The translations under genes and the position numbers were made by a program. A stretch of 64,000 nucleotides of DNA from Echinometra lucunter (Eukaryota; Echinodermata; Echinoidea; Camarodonta; Echinometridae): NCBI GenBank assembly GCA_029962745.1, contig CM057154.1, forward strand, positions 25,977,808 through 26,041,807, given 5' to 3'. Positions 45,980-59,498 of the stretch are shown here, piece after piece. Numbering within the stretch: position 1 is the stretch's first letter; every line of letters begins with the position of its first letter. The notes under the pieces were generated by a model that was not told the DNA's origin, searched no databases, and saw nothing but the letters and a program-made list of their open reading frames with translations.

Positions 45980-46479
45980 NNNNNNNNNNNNNNNNNNNNN
46001 NNNNNNNNNNNNNNNNNNNNNNNNNNNNNNNNNNNNNNNNNNNNNNNNNNNNNNNNNNNNNNNNNNNNNNNNNNNNNNNNNNNNNNNNNNNNNNNNNNNN
46101 NNNNNNNNNNNNNNNNNNNNNNNNNNNNNNNNNNNNNNNNNNNNNNNNNNNNNNNNNNNNNNNNNNNNNNNNNNNNNNNNNNNNNNNNNNNNNNNNNNNN
46201 NNNNNNNNNNNNNNNNNNNNNNNNNNNNNNNNNNNNNNNNNNNNNNNNNNNNNNNNNNNNNNNNNNNNNNNNNNNNNNNNNNNNNNNNNNNNNNNNNNNN
46301 NNNNNNNNNNNNNNNNNNNNNNNNNNNNNNNNNNNNNNNNNNNNNNNNNNNNNNNNNNNNNNNNNNNNNNNNNNNNNNNNNNNNNNNNNNNNNNNNNNNN
46401 NNNNNNNNNNNNNNNNNNNNNNNNNNNNNNNNNNNNNNNNNNNNNNNNNNNNNNNNNNNNNNNNNNNNNNNNNNNNNNN
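45980..46479. other. Assembly gap (500 N)
   Basis: Exactly 500 N, just after the right end of the palindromic element and just before a second copy of the sequence at 28432. Confidence 0.99.
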
Positions 46480-46635
46480 CTGGATCAGAGGGGTTTTTTT
46501 TCTAATCCAGAGAAATTTAAGTCTTGCTTAACTTAACTATTATATGTCTGTATAGATCTCTTTTCGAGAGATGTTGTTTGTGAATATGTGGTATAATATA
46601 ATAATATGTAATTTAAAATCTATTTGTTCGATTCT

Positions 46636-46774
46636 GGGGAGCGTTTCATGAAGAGTCTTGTCGGTGATTTTCACTTACTAATTTGTTCTCAGCCAATCAG
46701 ATGCGAGGATTTTCACTAGCTTATAACATTTGTCAGTGGAAATCACTGACAAAACTCTTCATGAAACGCTCCCC
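46636..46774. mobile_element. 139-bp palindromic MITE, copy 3
   Basis: Nearly identical to 28584-28722. Confidence 0.85.
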
Positions 46775-47116
46775 TGGTCTTTTGTGGGCGTTAGATCGCA
46801 ACACCTTTGTGATAACTGTTTTACCAAAGTCATAATAATATGATCTAAGGATTTCAACCAAATACAGTCTTAATACTGTGCTTATTTATACCACCTTCTA
46901 GGTCAATGATAAATGAAAATGGAAAAATGGAAAAATGGAGAGTCAAAAGAAGAAGGAAGACGATGCCCGACCCCCTCGATGAAAATTGTTTTCTGGATTT
47001 TCGTCTGCTGAGTAGCCCCCCCCCCATGACTTCGATGCCATTTTGATGGCTGGATCAACCCTGTGCCTTTGTTAAAGGGTTTCGGAATATTTGGCGAACA
47101 TGATTTGTTTACAGTT

Positions 47117-47564
47117 CAGGGGACATATTCATGAAACCTTACTAAAATAGTTGCCAAGTAGGCCTTATAGTTGCCAGCTAAATTCACTAGTTGCAAACTT
47201 CTTAGTTGGCAACTATTTTATCCATTTGCAAACTAACCAGATAGTTGCTTGCCTGAGTAACATCAGGTGATCCCTTTGAAATGCCTTTCTTGTCGATGGA
47301 TGAATGGTGCAGGGGAAGGGGATCTATTATACCATACATTGCATTTATTCCCTATAAGAAATTTTGTTTTTTCAGAGAAATTTATGCAAACAAAATGATA
47401 AAGAAAGAAACATTCCTGTATATGAGCTGGGAAGTATTAGCAGCCAAATAAACTTAGGAAAGTTTCATGAATAACATTTAGTTGGCAAGTAGGCTTAGTT
47501 TAGCAACTAAGGACCATTTTAGTTGCCTATTAGACTTAGTAAGGTTTCAAGAATATGGGCCCTG
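47117..47564. mobile_element. CAGGG-ended MITE, second intact copy
   Basis: Counterpart of 29074-29522, differing by a few substitutions (CAGGGGACATAT at the left end). Confidence 0.75.
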
Positions 47565-47832
47565 GTGAGCTGCATTACTGAGCGAAACTCCATTACAATA
47601 AACTCGTCTTTAAGATACCACCCAACATTTCATGTTCTGAATATAGAGAAGCTTTTTGAATTGACCTCTGCGGCCGGATATTACGTATCGGTAGGGTTCG
47701 AACCCTTTAACGGACAAAATAGGTAATTATACATTAAAACTCATGTGAAAGTGCTTCCACTTCAGATATTGATTACAATAGTTTTCTTCACTAATGTGCC
47801 AAATTTGGTGCTTTTAGGCAAAACTGCACAAA

Positions 47833-47907
47833 GAAGAAGAAGAAGAAGAAGAAGAAGAAGAAGAAGAAGAAGAAGAAGAAGAAGAAGAAGAAGAAGAAGA
47901 AGAAGAA
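47833..47907. repeat. (GAA)25 microsatellite
   Basis: 75 bp against 57 bp in the first copy. Confidence 0.9.
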
Positions 47908-48159
47908 TTAGGGGAAGGAATTATCAGCGTCTTAGTTTCACATTTAAAAGCAAAGAAACCAGGCAAAAACTACGGACTAGATGGCCATTACTTCCACTGA
48001 AGCTGTTCTATATGTCATGATTACTTTATCAAATCACTACTATGGCATATCGATACTTCTTTCGATATGATCTACATGTAATCCATTCATTATAATCTTT
48101 ACTGTTATTTATTCATCATAATCAGTTTGAGTGTACTATGTGTTATGATTGTGAAGGCT

Positions 48160-48285
48160 GAAGAAGAAGAAGAAGCAGAAGAAGAAGAAGAAGAAGAAGA
48201 AGAAGAAGAAGAAGAAGAAGAAGAAAAAGAAAAAGAAGAAGAAGAGGAAGAAAGGTAAGAAGAAGAAGAAGAAGAAGAGTGGGAA
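48160..48285. repeat. Interrupted (GAA)n tract, second copy
   Basis: Counterpart of 30104-30232. The following ATGTATGAACTTGTACTG has lost a base relative to the first copy. Confidence 0.85.
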
Positions 48286-48998
48286 AAAAATAAAATGTAT
48301 GAACTTGTACTGTTAATATTAACTTTCATAAGGTATTCTGATATGTTATGTTCATCAATTAAAAGATGGAGTTTTGTCTTACTTTTTACTGAATTAATTC
48401 AATTAAGAATGCTACAAAACAACAACAACAAAAAACTTGTACAAAATATCGTTTAAATACACACGGAAATACAGTATGGACCCCAACGAAAACAGCTTTA
48501 GCTGAAACGAATATGGATGAAAGAATAACTTAATTCTGGAACACCGTCTGACCACCGCCATGCTTTTTGTGCTGGAGTTTGATAAACTTACTATAAAATA
48601 GGCACAGTGAGATCAGCAGTCCCAGGAATGCAACATTGGGTGTTCTAGAAGTAAGAGACATGTTCCTAAGCGTCGCGGTGCTTCATCAATAAAACAGTCC
48701 TCGGCGTTGTTCTAGTCCATGTACACAATCCACCAGTGTTTGCTAGAAAATGATTTCAAAATTGGATATACTCATTACACATGCATAGATGAAAACCCTT
48801 TTGACGGTTAGGTGACTCAGTCGAGTCTTTAGATGCCGCTCTTCAATTCTGTCCCGTCAAAAGAGTTGACTGTTATGCATGAGAACCGACTTTATCAATG
48901 AGTTCAATGCTCCGTACCTATATGGTTAAAAGCGGATCCTTCAGGATCTTCGTTTTCTGTCTTAAATAGTGATTTAGGGGGAGGGGGTTGGGGTCAGA

Positions 48999-49160
48999 GG
49001 CGCCGGAAGGTGGTGGGTGGGGCAGGGAGAGACGGTCACTCCTCCATCCCAAAAGTTGAGGGGCAAAACGCATTTTCGCCCCCCCCCCAAAAAAAAAAGA
49101 GGAGAGGAAGATGAAGAAGAAGAAGAAGAAGAAGAAGAAGAAGAAGAAGAAGAAGAGTTT
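48999..49160. repeat. C-run/A-run element with (AAG)n tail, second copy
   Basis: Counterpart of 30951-31120 with different homopolymer and AAG lengths. A second related unit follows at 49407-49500. Confidence 0.5.
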
Positions 49161-51022
49161 GAAAGAAAAGATAAAATGTATGAGCTTATACTTATTAATA
49201 TTAACTTTCATAAGGTAATTTATATATAAATTTTAGGTTTTTGCTGCACGCTTAAGATCATCTCAGTTTGCATTCAACAATTGAAGCTTTTCGTGGGCTA
49301 ATGCTACAGGAAATCGTGTGAATAGGCCAGTAATAGGCCTATTAAAATGTTGACTTTAAGCTTGCAATACCAACTTTAATCACAGTAGTGGTGGGTCCGA
49401 AGCTAAGCCGCCGGAAGTAAGAGGGGGCAGTCACCCCCAAACGAAAAGGTGTTGGGCCAAAACGCATTTTGCCCCCATAGCGCCCCGCCCCCAAAAAGAT
49501 GAAAGAAAAAGAAGGCATGGGCTGTGGGGATGGTGGCTGCAACTAGAAGGCTGGCCTGCAGCAAATTTTGCTGGGGGCGGGCCCACCCAGCCCCCACCTG
49601 CAATTTTGCTAAAACCAACAAAAGAATTAAAGCCAATATCTATAGTGTAAATTGCTCATTTCATATAGGCTTCCAAAACCATAAAGGCTTCATGCTTCAG
49701 GGGGCTTTTCCCCTAGAGAACCCCTATATCAGGGGCCTACAACCCCTGGATTTTCTCATGTTTAGGTGTCAGCGCCCACCCTCCCCCCCCCCTTCCAAAA
49801 ACGTTCGCAGCCCCTGTTATCATTGTTAAAGAAAGTTAATTGGATGTAATTGGCTTTGCTGTAGAACTGGAATGGTGTGTCTTTTGATGATAAGATAACA
49901 CTTTTATCATTGAAAAGGGCTTTTTTTTCTCGCTCGCTACGCTCGCTCGTATAATTTTCACACAGATGGTTTCTGAATGCAAAGGAATTCGGCAAGTAAG
50001 AATTATGTAAGATATTACATAATCTAGATCTTTCAACAGCCGATGCAGTTATTTTCTGACTTCTCTTTCCTTCTAACCATGAAAAATGATGCTTGTTTCC
50101 TCGCCCATACACGGACTGTTAACAAGTGTGTTAAAGAATACAATTGGTGGAAAATTATGAAAAAATACCCCAAATCAAACAATTAGTCATTTTCCGTTTT
50201 CTATGAACGACGACGAAGCTATATCTGTATACACATACGTTTGCAGTCTCAGTTTCAGCTGGACACGCTCAACGCACTTTCTTTGTTTTCTGCTTGCCCA
50301 ACAAACAAAATAAGCCGTAAGTTGGACAGTACACAGTTGGACTGTGTACTTTCCAACTTACTAAATATGATGACCGCTTTCGATGACGCCCTATGGTGAA
50401 GGGAAGTTTATCTCGGAATATATTTGGTCAGTATGGTCACAGATCTGCCAGGGCATTCTAGTGCATTGGCAGAGGCATGGTAAACAACATCTTATTTAAC
50501 CGGGAAAAGGCCATTTTTTCTAAAAAATATTCAGCGAGATTTTTTTTTTTATAGAATATATCATGATGTTATGTGGCATCTAAACATAAAAAAAATGAAA
50601 TTTCGCTTATAATAACGGGCAACTTCCACACTCCTATTGTCGTGAAAGAGGAAAACTTAAAGAGGATCCTTTTTGCAAATCGTTAGAAACTTCATGAAAC
50701 CTACGAGGATCAAAAAGTACATACCACACTAATCAGGACTACGAAATATCATAGTCCTAGGCTATCCAGCTTTCTTGATGAAAGAAATGAAGAAAAAAAA
50801 CATCCCAAGTCCCTTTGAACCGTATCCAAAACGAGATAAAATCATTTCTAGCATGTTCCTTCCCGGGAAATATTTTTATTATATGTCTATTCCAGGGCTC
50901 CGTACGCAAATGAGATGAGGCAAAACAATGATAGGCTTGGGTGTTTGGCTGTAATGCGAAAACATTTAATATACAGTTAGCCCATGACATGTTTTCAGTT
51001 AGGTCAGGTAATAACAGATATA

Positions 51023-52920
51023 AAAGTTATACAAAATTTTGAGAAGTATTCTGGAATAGATTAAATGAAAACAAGACGAAAACTCTCTGGCTAGGCTATA
51101 ACATTCCAACAAACAATGACAAATGATATTGGAAATATATAACGGGAAGAGGTTTATGTTGATACTGGGTATCTATTTTTGTAAAAAAAAATAAAATAAA
51201 ATAAAGATATAAGTTTGGAAATGAATTGGTCTAAAGATAGAATATTAAAAATGGAACAACGGTTGAATTTATGGAAACAGAGAAACCACACATTTAAAGG
51301 GAAAATAACAATACTGAAATCATTGATAGTGTCGAAAATCATTTATACCTCCCAAGTTTTTGTCTTGTCCCAAAGAAAAGTTAAGGAACTCAACAAAACA
51401 TTCTTTGATTTTCTTTGAAAAAAGGGCACATGCAAAGGTTAAAAGGTCATATGTAGTAAAATAAAAACAAGAAGGAGATTTAAATATGTTAGATATTCAA
51501 ACAAAGGTTAGATCGTTGAATATAAATTGGCTTTGTGAATACTTAAGCAAGGAGTTGAATGCAACTTGCAAATGTATGTTTGATTATTAGTTTAAACAGC
51601 TTGGTGGTGTAGATATCATCGTGAATTGTAAATATGACATTCAAAACAAGACCTTTCTGAAAAGTAAGATGCCATATTTCTGTCGTAATTTGATTATGAC
51701 TTTTTTCTTGCTTAAAGACGACCACTATTCAAAAAATCTTCGACAAGGCATTTTTGATAATTTTCGTAAAGAAATGATTTGGATGAATAAAAATATATAA
51801 TATATAGGGAAAATGCTCTTTTACAAGAATTTGGTAAATTCTGACATTTTGTTTGGATTTCTACGAGTGGATGAGTTAGGGGCGAAAGTATCATTTAAGG
51901 ATGGAACGTGGTTTAGTCAATATGCACGTATTAGAAGAGTCATTCACCCACTTGGGAAATAATTTGTTTCATGGAGATGAAAAAGTACTACATCGAGAGT
52001 ATATGAAATTTAGATCTATAGCTCTTGAATATAATGACCTAATAGTGGTTGATGAAATGATCTGAATAAGACAACTATTAAAAGAATAACTAAAATTGAA
52101 GAATCTACAGCACAGGAATTTTGGCGTAATAGTAATACTTTAAGCAGGGGCGGCGCCAGGATGTTTGATAGGAGGGGGGGGGGGGGCAAGATGACCCATA
52201 GGTAGATTTATTATAGTTTAAATGAATAGTTGCAAGCCCCATTCCTCTCTTTCCCGCCCTCTTATTTATTCTTCGACCCTCCTCCTTTTCATTTTTTGTC
52301 ATCACTTGAAAAAAAATCATGGGGGGGGGGCACCCTGACTTTAGGTACACCTGCATGGTGGGATATTTGGTTATTTAAGTTGAAAGTTATAAAAGACAAA
52401 TTATTGATCAATTTCAGTTTTAAATTTATATGCAATATTCTGGCGATACCGGCTAATTTGTTTAAATTGAAAGTAAATGTCAGTGAAATATGTTATTATT
52501 GTAAGCAACCAGGTGACTGCATGCACATGTTCTTTTTTTTTTTTTTTGCAAAGAAGTCATTATGTTTCGGAAAGAGGTTTAAAAGATATAAAGAAATAGT
52601 TCATGTCTAACTTTTAGTTTAAACCATGTCAAATATTGTACGGTATTGAATTTAGTTCAAAGAAGGAAAGAGATGTCGATATGATTTGAACTACATTTTT
52701 TGACATTTACAAAAGTTTTGTTGGAAAGGAAGTACAAAAAAAGAAAAGATCTAAACAGGGACTTCTTCGTATTATGTTTTACCTGATGAATAGAAGAAAA
52801 TGTATCACCTAGAAAACCATGTATTACTCTTCAGAAATGGAGGCAAATGCTGAGAATGTGAAAATGTACATGTTATCATGAGGAAATAAAGAAGACCAGA
52901 AATGATCATTTAAAAAAAAA
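51023..52920 (+). pseudogene. 3' end of an L1/Tx1-like LINE ORF2
   Basis: Post-RT part of ORF2, in broken frames: FWNRLNENKTKTLWLGYNIP (about 51050), LNLWKQRNHTFKGKITILKS (about 51262-51320), LNKTFFDFL (about 51390), LNMLDIQTKVRSLNINWL (about 51483-51535), then FKFICNILAIPANLFKLKV and CYYCKQPGDCMH (about 52420-52525), the C-terminal CxxC..H zinc-knuckle-like block of L1-type proteins. It ends with AATAAA and an A-run near 52910. The 5' part is missing, as is usual for truncated insertions. It could be the same family as the LINE at 3480-8307, whose equivalent region lies in a gap. Confidence 0.8.
52144..52352. mobile_element. Small G-run/C-run element inside the LINE
   Basis: GCAGGGGCGGCGCCAGGATG at the left and CACCCTGACTTTAGGTACAC then CTGC at the right interrupt the LINE coding sequence, which resumes afterwards. 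G-runs of 12 and 10 lie inside. It resembles the family with a (T)GCAG(T)GGC.GC.CCAGG end seen at 62319. Confidence 0.5.
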
Positions 52921-54380
52921 ATCCACTTTTAGTAAAGTACACTCCTCCTTATAACAGCATGATGGGTGCCCCTTTCCAAGCTGTAGGTGCCCTATTTCAC
53001 TTCACATGAGTGTCCCATTTGATTATGATAAGTGTCCCTTTCACTTCAGAAGTGGCCTTACACATGATACACGCCCCTTTTTGACATGTGATTTTCTCCT
53101 TTTCTTTCTTGAGCCATTTTCCCATTCTTTTTATAGGCTACCTGTTTTTACCAAGTGCTGGTTATTACCCTAAAGTAGAGGTGTTGTGGTGAAGTTGTTT
53201 AGAGAGTAAGAGGTTTAGAGCGCACGCTCTAAATCAAAGGGTCGTACACCCTTCTTAAGTGCCCCTTTTCGCTGGTGCCCCGCCCCTAATTTGAAAGATG
53301 CCCCGCCATCCTTGTTAAGGCGACTATTCGCTTTGATCTATCCAGTTCTTTTATGTACTTATCGAAAGGGGTGTTTGAAAGAGGTCAGATATTTAAAGAC
53401 CTTTTGTCTTCATTTTTTTTAAACACATGCACACGCTGGTATCAATATGCAGATAGCACATCACTTTATTTGACAGATGATAAAACAGCAATGTAGATAA
53501 AATGCCTTGCTCAGGCACCTTATGTCTTCATACTGTGCCCCTCTCAACCCAAAATGCTGGGGTAATGATAATTGCAGGACTCGAAGGATAGTGCTTTGGC
53601 TACCCTGGGTAAAATAAAACCCAGTTGTTATTATTATGCAAGTAGTGAAAGCTTGTGGAAAAATAGTCGAGACATCAATTGAGCATCCTATCTAAAATGA
53701 GAAATTTGCTCTATAGGCTTGCATGCCGGCTTTCATGGTTATCAACTGAAAAAAAGGAAACCTAAATGAGATTTTTAAAAACCCAAAGATGCTCGGGTAA
53801 ATTTCACCTTATCGAAATTCAACCCAAACAAATAGCAATATCAGATGGCTGGCGCGTATAGCCGGGGGCAATGGGGGCGTGCCCCTCCCCCCCCAAAAAA
53901 AAACCAAAAAAAAAAAAAAACTAAGAAAAAAAAGGAAGAAAAAAATGCGTGAGCGAGAAAAGAAAAGGTAAGATAAAGTAAGAAGAGCGGGAGTAAACAA
54001 GGAACGGTGAAAAGGAAACGTCGGAGCTTCCGCGCAAAGCGCGGGAGGGAGGGAACCCTCCCCCTAGGGAGCGCGCTTCGCGCGCTCAGTAAGTGTTTCG
54101 CACGCATCGCGTGCTCACTACCGCCGCCTGAAATGAAATCCTGGCTGCACCACTGTCAGATGGGTCTATGGACAATGATGGAATCTTTCTCTTGATCATC
54201 TTCTCCATCCACATTATTGTGTGGGGATGCTTTGGGGGGGGGGGCAGGGGAGGGAGTGGAGGGGTCTCTCTCTCTCCCCCCCCCCCCCCACTCTTGCGCG
54301 TTCACGTTGTCTCTTTTGTTTCAGTATTAGACAAGGAAATACCCGAAAATATACCAGACGGATAGCCCATTTCAGCCTAT
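52921..54380. other. Rest of the contig 4-specific insert
   Basis: Follows the LINE poly-A and has no counterpart in contig 3. It includes repeated GTGCCCC modules (52960-53320), a GCGTAGCCGGGGGCAATGGG/GGGGGCGTGCCCC element (about 53850-54150) with GCGCGCTTCGCGCGC hairpins, and G- and C-runs (54232-54290). No gene was recognised. Confidence 0.5.
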
Positions 54381-55459
54381 AGAAAAATACGCACGTTCTA
54401 TATACGGCTATCTTGCTCTCTCTGTCTGTCTTATTTTGTTCTCTTTATGCCTCTATCAGAGCCTGAAAAGAAGTAGAAATCTAAGAGCATCTCGCATGTC
54501 ATTTCTTTTTACACTTTGTTGATTCATTTGCCAATGTTTCTTGCTTGTTTATAAGCCCAACTTTCATAAATGCACATGTTATGCTTGCGTCAATTTGTGT
54601 CAAGACTACATGTACTAACCCAATTTCGCAAAGCTCATTGCTCCTTTTTAGTCGACTATCACACATATTCAACATGGATAATTTGGAAACTACTGTACAT
54701 GTAACAAATAATATTTTTGAAAAATGGGAGGTTTGATTATGTGTTAATTTTTTTTTTTTAAATCAGAACTCAAGATTTGTTTTCAAGGTCTTAAAGCACA
54801 TGTACCACATAATCACAAAGAAAACTGTTCATTTTCAGTAAAGCCAAGAATTTGAAAAACACTGTAATTTACTGTTCAGACATGAACAGACAGGAGGAAA
54901 ACCCCTTAGTGAATTTACAAATATATGGGCACATTTAAAATATAAATTTGCATAGGTACATGTACAATGTATTTCAATTGCACTGATATACATATAATGT
55001 ATGTCATATTGATGATGATACATGTGATACTTATAAGTAATATATGTGCATGCAATAATGATGATAATTCAGAAACTTTAAAAGGCACAACACAAATAAC
55101 CACCTCAAATGGTGCCTAAATTAAAAGATTATTGACAAAAACAATGAGCGGGTTTACATGTTCAAGAGGAAAAATATTAGATACATGTACATGTATTCGG
55201 CTAGAATGTCGCATCAGCGCAGGATTGCCCTTATGAAATGCGATAGGCGTTTTCTCGTGAATCAAGGGAAGAAGAAAGTGTGCCGTAAAACGTGTCGTTC
55301 TTTCCTCAAAACTTATCCAGAATGAAGGTCACAGTAACTAAAAAAATACAGTCAGGATACTACAACTGGATATTTGTTCATAGAGCTTTAAAATCCTTCA
55401 TTTTTGTTGAGAGAATTTCTGCGCACAATAAATTTAGGGGTCTTTCAGTTCTGCACTGA

Positions 55460-55830
55460 CATGACGAATATGATGATGATGATGATGATGATAAAGATAG
55501 TTTCGATGAGGATGAAGATGACAGAAAAAAGAAGACAATGATGATTGTGCGAGTAATGATAAAGCTAAATGTAGTAACAATTACGAGGTGATGTATTGAT
55601 GAATATTATGATGATCATGATGGTAATGATGAGGAGGAGGAGGACGACAATGATGATGATGTTGATGATGATCATGGTAATGATGATGATGACGGTGATA
55701 TTGATGACGATGATGGTGGTGGTGGTGGTGATGATGATGATGACGATGATGGTGGTGATGATGATGATGATGATTACAAAGCTGTTGCTGCTCATGACAC
55801 AAGTGATGATGGCAATAAGGATAAAGCAGA
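55460..55830. repeat. Imperfect (GAT)n tract, second copy
   Basis: Counterpart of 35615-35950, with extra GGT and GAT units. Frames on both strands are artefacts. Confidence 0.9.
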
Positions 55831-56144
55831 TGGGATGCAAGAGATAAACAATCCTCATGAGAAACCACAACCAACCATAAATTGAATACAAGAAGGATGT
55901 AAATATTGTGTAACCTGCTCAAAATGTGATCTTTCACAGAAGACAGCATGCCTTTGTGATACTGTCCTGAAACCATTTATCATCATGCACCATTTAATAT
56001 TGTATGACTTGGAAAGACGGTAAAATGCACTTATCAGGTACATCTTTATCTATTTATTTATCACTTGTGGGAAAACACCCTCAGCAAAAATGTTGTTTTT
56101 CGTAGGGGGATGTCCATAAGAATTCATATCAACAACAAAACATC

Positions 56145-56212
56145 CCGTCCCCCCCCCCCCCCCCTTCCCTACATGCCTTGCCTTGCAAAATAGTGTACTC
56201 TTTAGAACTGTG
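56145..56212. repeat. C-run with short copy-specific insertion
   Basis: A C-run and about 50 bp up to TTTAGAACT are absent at the equivalent place in contig 3 (36283), where CCCGTCCCC continues directly into TGTGCAGTGTC. Confidence 0.75.
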
Positions 56213-59200
56213 CAGTGTCAATTTCTGTTTCAATTTCAAGCAGCCAATAAATCTGAACAAAACTAAATATAATTGAAATTCATTCCTACCTTACATTCTC
56301 AAGTCCGGGATTTTTCTTGAAAAACCTCTCCTATCTATCAACACCCGATTGTCGACACCTAATTCACTTTACATGAAACTACCCATTGGAAAGTAACCTT
56401 CGTACCTTGATAATCATGAAGCTTTTTTTTTTTGAACCACAGTGGAAACTCATCATAAAGAGTTCCAAGATTCCTAGGCCCCCGTCTTCGAAAGATTTGC
56501 GATTGATTCAAATCGATCTCAACTGTGAGATTGAACTCAACCAGTAACTCTTAAGTGCACAGTTGAAATCATTCTAAATATAGCGATTTAGTCTTTCTTT
56601 ATGAGATGGGGACCTGATTTAACAAGTAAATTTCGTTGGTCCCTGTTCTTTGTGACCTTGGCTCTTTTAAAACCGAGATCCCTGATATCAGTAATAAGGT
56701 AATGTTCAAGATCCTAAGACTCTCATTCCACTAAAGTCACAAAATAAGAAAACAACAATAAATCTGGATATACATTATCTTGACAAAAATACATGCTAGT
56801 TATCAATTACTAAATTTCTTAATAACTACTGCTCCACAAACATAGCACTTTCGACTAAGAACAGGTAGAACTGCTAAAACATACAAGCACAAAAAGTGCT
56901 CAAGAAATACATTTAATTGCCCTTTCTTCATTCATTTTTACTCCATCTCGCTGTCTGTGTCCTTTTTTCTTTCTCTGTATACTTACACAGTGGTTTTTCT
57001 CTCTCACACTCTCTTATGCTCTTATGTTTCTGCAAACGTCAATTTGTGATCTCCTTTCTTCATGTTGTTGCTTTCCTATTATGACTTGTGCAGTAAATAC
57101 ATGAATGAAGAAGGCATTAAAGTTTGAATTTGAAATGCACATGGTAGGAAATTATTTTATTTACTATTCAATTCAATCCGATACAGTTTGCCATGTTTTA
57201 CTTTCACATTAAACAAAATATCAAACTATTTCATTTAATACTAATTCAATCGGCTACATAGTGAGCTTCCCAGTAATTTATACACATGAATATATGCCAA
57301 GTAGCAGTCAGTCTTTGATAGTTTTGCTTATTTGTTATGATTAAGTACACAGCTGCATACAAACTCAAGTAATCATTCTTAGAACTAAAATGTGTTGACC
57401 AGTGAAAGCTGAAGTGATTATCACATTTCCTTTACTTTACCTTTTCGACATGTTCAATGTTGATGAGGATATTATAAGAAACGATTTCAAAAATGTCATG
57501 TCTGCATTCTTGCATGACAATTTTAAAAATGGCATACCTGTTTATAGAATCATCTGCCACCAATATAATACATCCGGGTAACGGCTGCTTCACGTATAAT
57601 GACACCTCGACAAATAAACTTACCATAACATAATTATACAAAGTAATAATCTCAAAACAAAATGGAAATTCATAATGAGAGCAAGCAATTCTTACGTAGG
57701 AAATAGGGTCCATTCGATAGGACAGATAACGCCGATGCTAATAAACAAATAAATAAAAATCAAATATCAAATAATAAGAAAAACTTTGTGTATTACAGTC
57801 ATGTACCTTTATCAACAAAAAACATTTTAACGAAACCAAACATACCAATTCGTTCTAACAAAGGCAATATAAAAATCTCTTTATTACAATGGTGATACAA
57901 TTCTTTAAAGAACATGAAATTTCATTCTGTAGGTTTTACTGCCATATTTGTACATGCATTTGTATTCATTTGTTATTTTCGTGACACTATAGTGGAGACA
58001 ATTTTCTATAGTCCACCGGTCTTACTGATATTTACAATCTAGAAATCTGTACAATCTAGAAATCAGCAGTACTTAGTCATTCACACTCCGAATGTAGGCA
58101 CTATATGTAAACGAGATATTTACAGGCGATATCTGCACAGCCTTTGCAGACAGTAAAGGTCCTATATAACATGGGTTTAATTTTCCATCAAGCGAGAAAA
58201 ATGAGTCAATACGTGCAGGAAAACTGTATACAACTTAGACAAAAGCCATCTTAGCAATTCTAATACTACTACAATTTGGTTCCCTTATCATGCCTATATT
58301 CCATATATACAAAGCAAACTGGCAAAATCATTGTACGACATGTAGGGACAATATCAGGCTATAGAGTATGATATCAATAAAAACACTGTATACAGGTACA
58401 ATGACTAAAATGAAACTCGAAAGGAAAGGTCACTATAATGATACTAGAAAATAATCTTTTACCAATTTGCAGGATGTCACTTTGGACTTCTTGCCCTTCA
58501 TATCAGGTCTATACTGATCTTGAAAATACATACATCACAGCTTTGCAATGGGAAATAAAGAGGCTTCCCCATGAAACCAAATTAAACGACTATAATCCAG
58601 TATAATTTGAGAGATTCAATTAGGTTGTCATAACATTTTTAGAATATTCATGATTAAGTCTAAGAAAGAAGATGAATAAGAAATGACTTTCTCTCTTTTA
58701 TCATGCTTACTACAGTATCAGCAATGGCAGCTTTATCATAAACCAGTCAAGGTTACATAAAAGATCTGCTTATTATTAGTTTCTCTCTTCCACCTCTCTG
58801 GCTGAATTCAATACCAGCTCCTGTAAATGATTTTATAATTAAGTACATAACGATAAAAAAGGAGCATATGCATCAACTTCAATACGGTCATATAAATTAT
58901 GTCACATTGTTATATAGAGTGAACAAAGAATCCTTTTGTGAGAGTATAATGTGTTAATAAAGACATCTACTCGTCATAGTTTAAACAAGCAAGTATATAC
59001 ATTTTAAGAATATTAATCTCATTACTATACTTTAGTATCATGCGCACAAGGCTTACTCTCAGGCTAACGTTCAGCATTATCTCTCATTAAGGTTTCATTC
59101 ATGAATGGCTGGTGGTTTGATACTTAACAAATAAATGAATCAGGGCGATAAGCTTAATCTACATAATGATGGAAACAATCATTTTTTATGATTGTGTCGT

Positions 59201-59498
59201 CAGTGTTCGATTTAACAAAATATGAGCTTGATAAATTCGCAGATAACGTTTCCACATTAAGATAATTATGAATATAGTGTTTATCATGTATATATCTTAT
59301 TCACAAATGAGGAGAGTATTCTCCACCTACCTATCATAAAAGATGAATTACAAGGGAGTGTTGCAATACAGTATATTAGTCTCATAAGGCTAAAATATAT
59401 TACTGAGTGAAATTATTACTAAAAAAAACTATGTTCCACTCGTCCATTTTGTCGAATTTTTAGTGCAGAACAGTCCTTTCTTATCAATGGACTACGGG

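Larger units (their letters stand above)
46480..59498 (+). repeat. Direct duplication, second copy (contig 4)
   Basis: Homologue of 28432-39512. It lacks the TA-element and the palindromic element and has a 3.36-kb insert at 51023-54380. The match ends at GGACTACGGG, after which contig 4 continues with sequence not seen elsewhere in the window. Confidence 0.92.
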
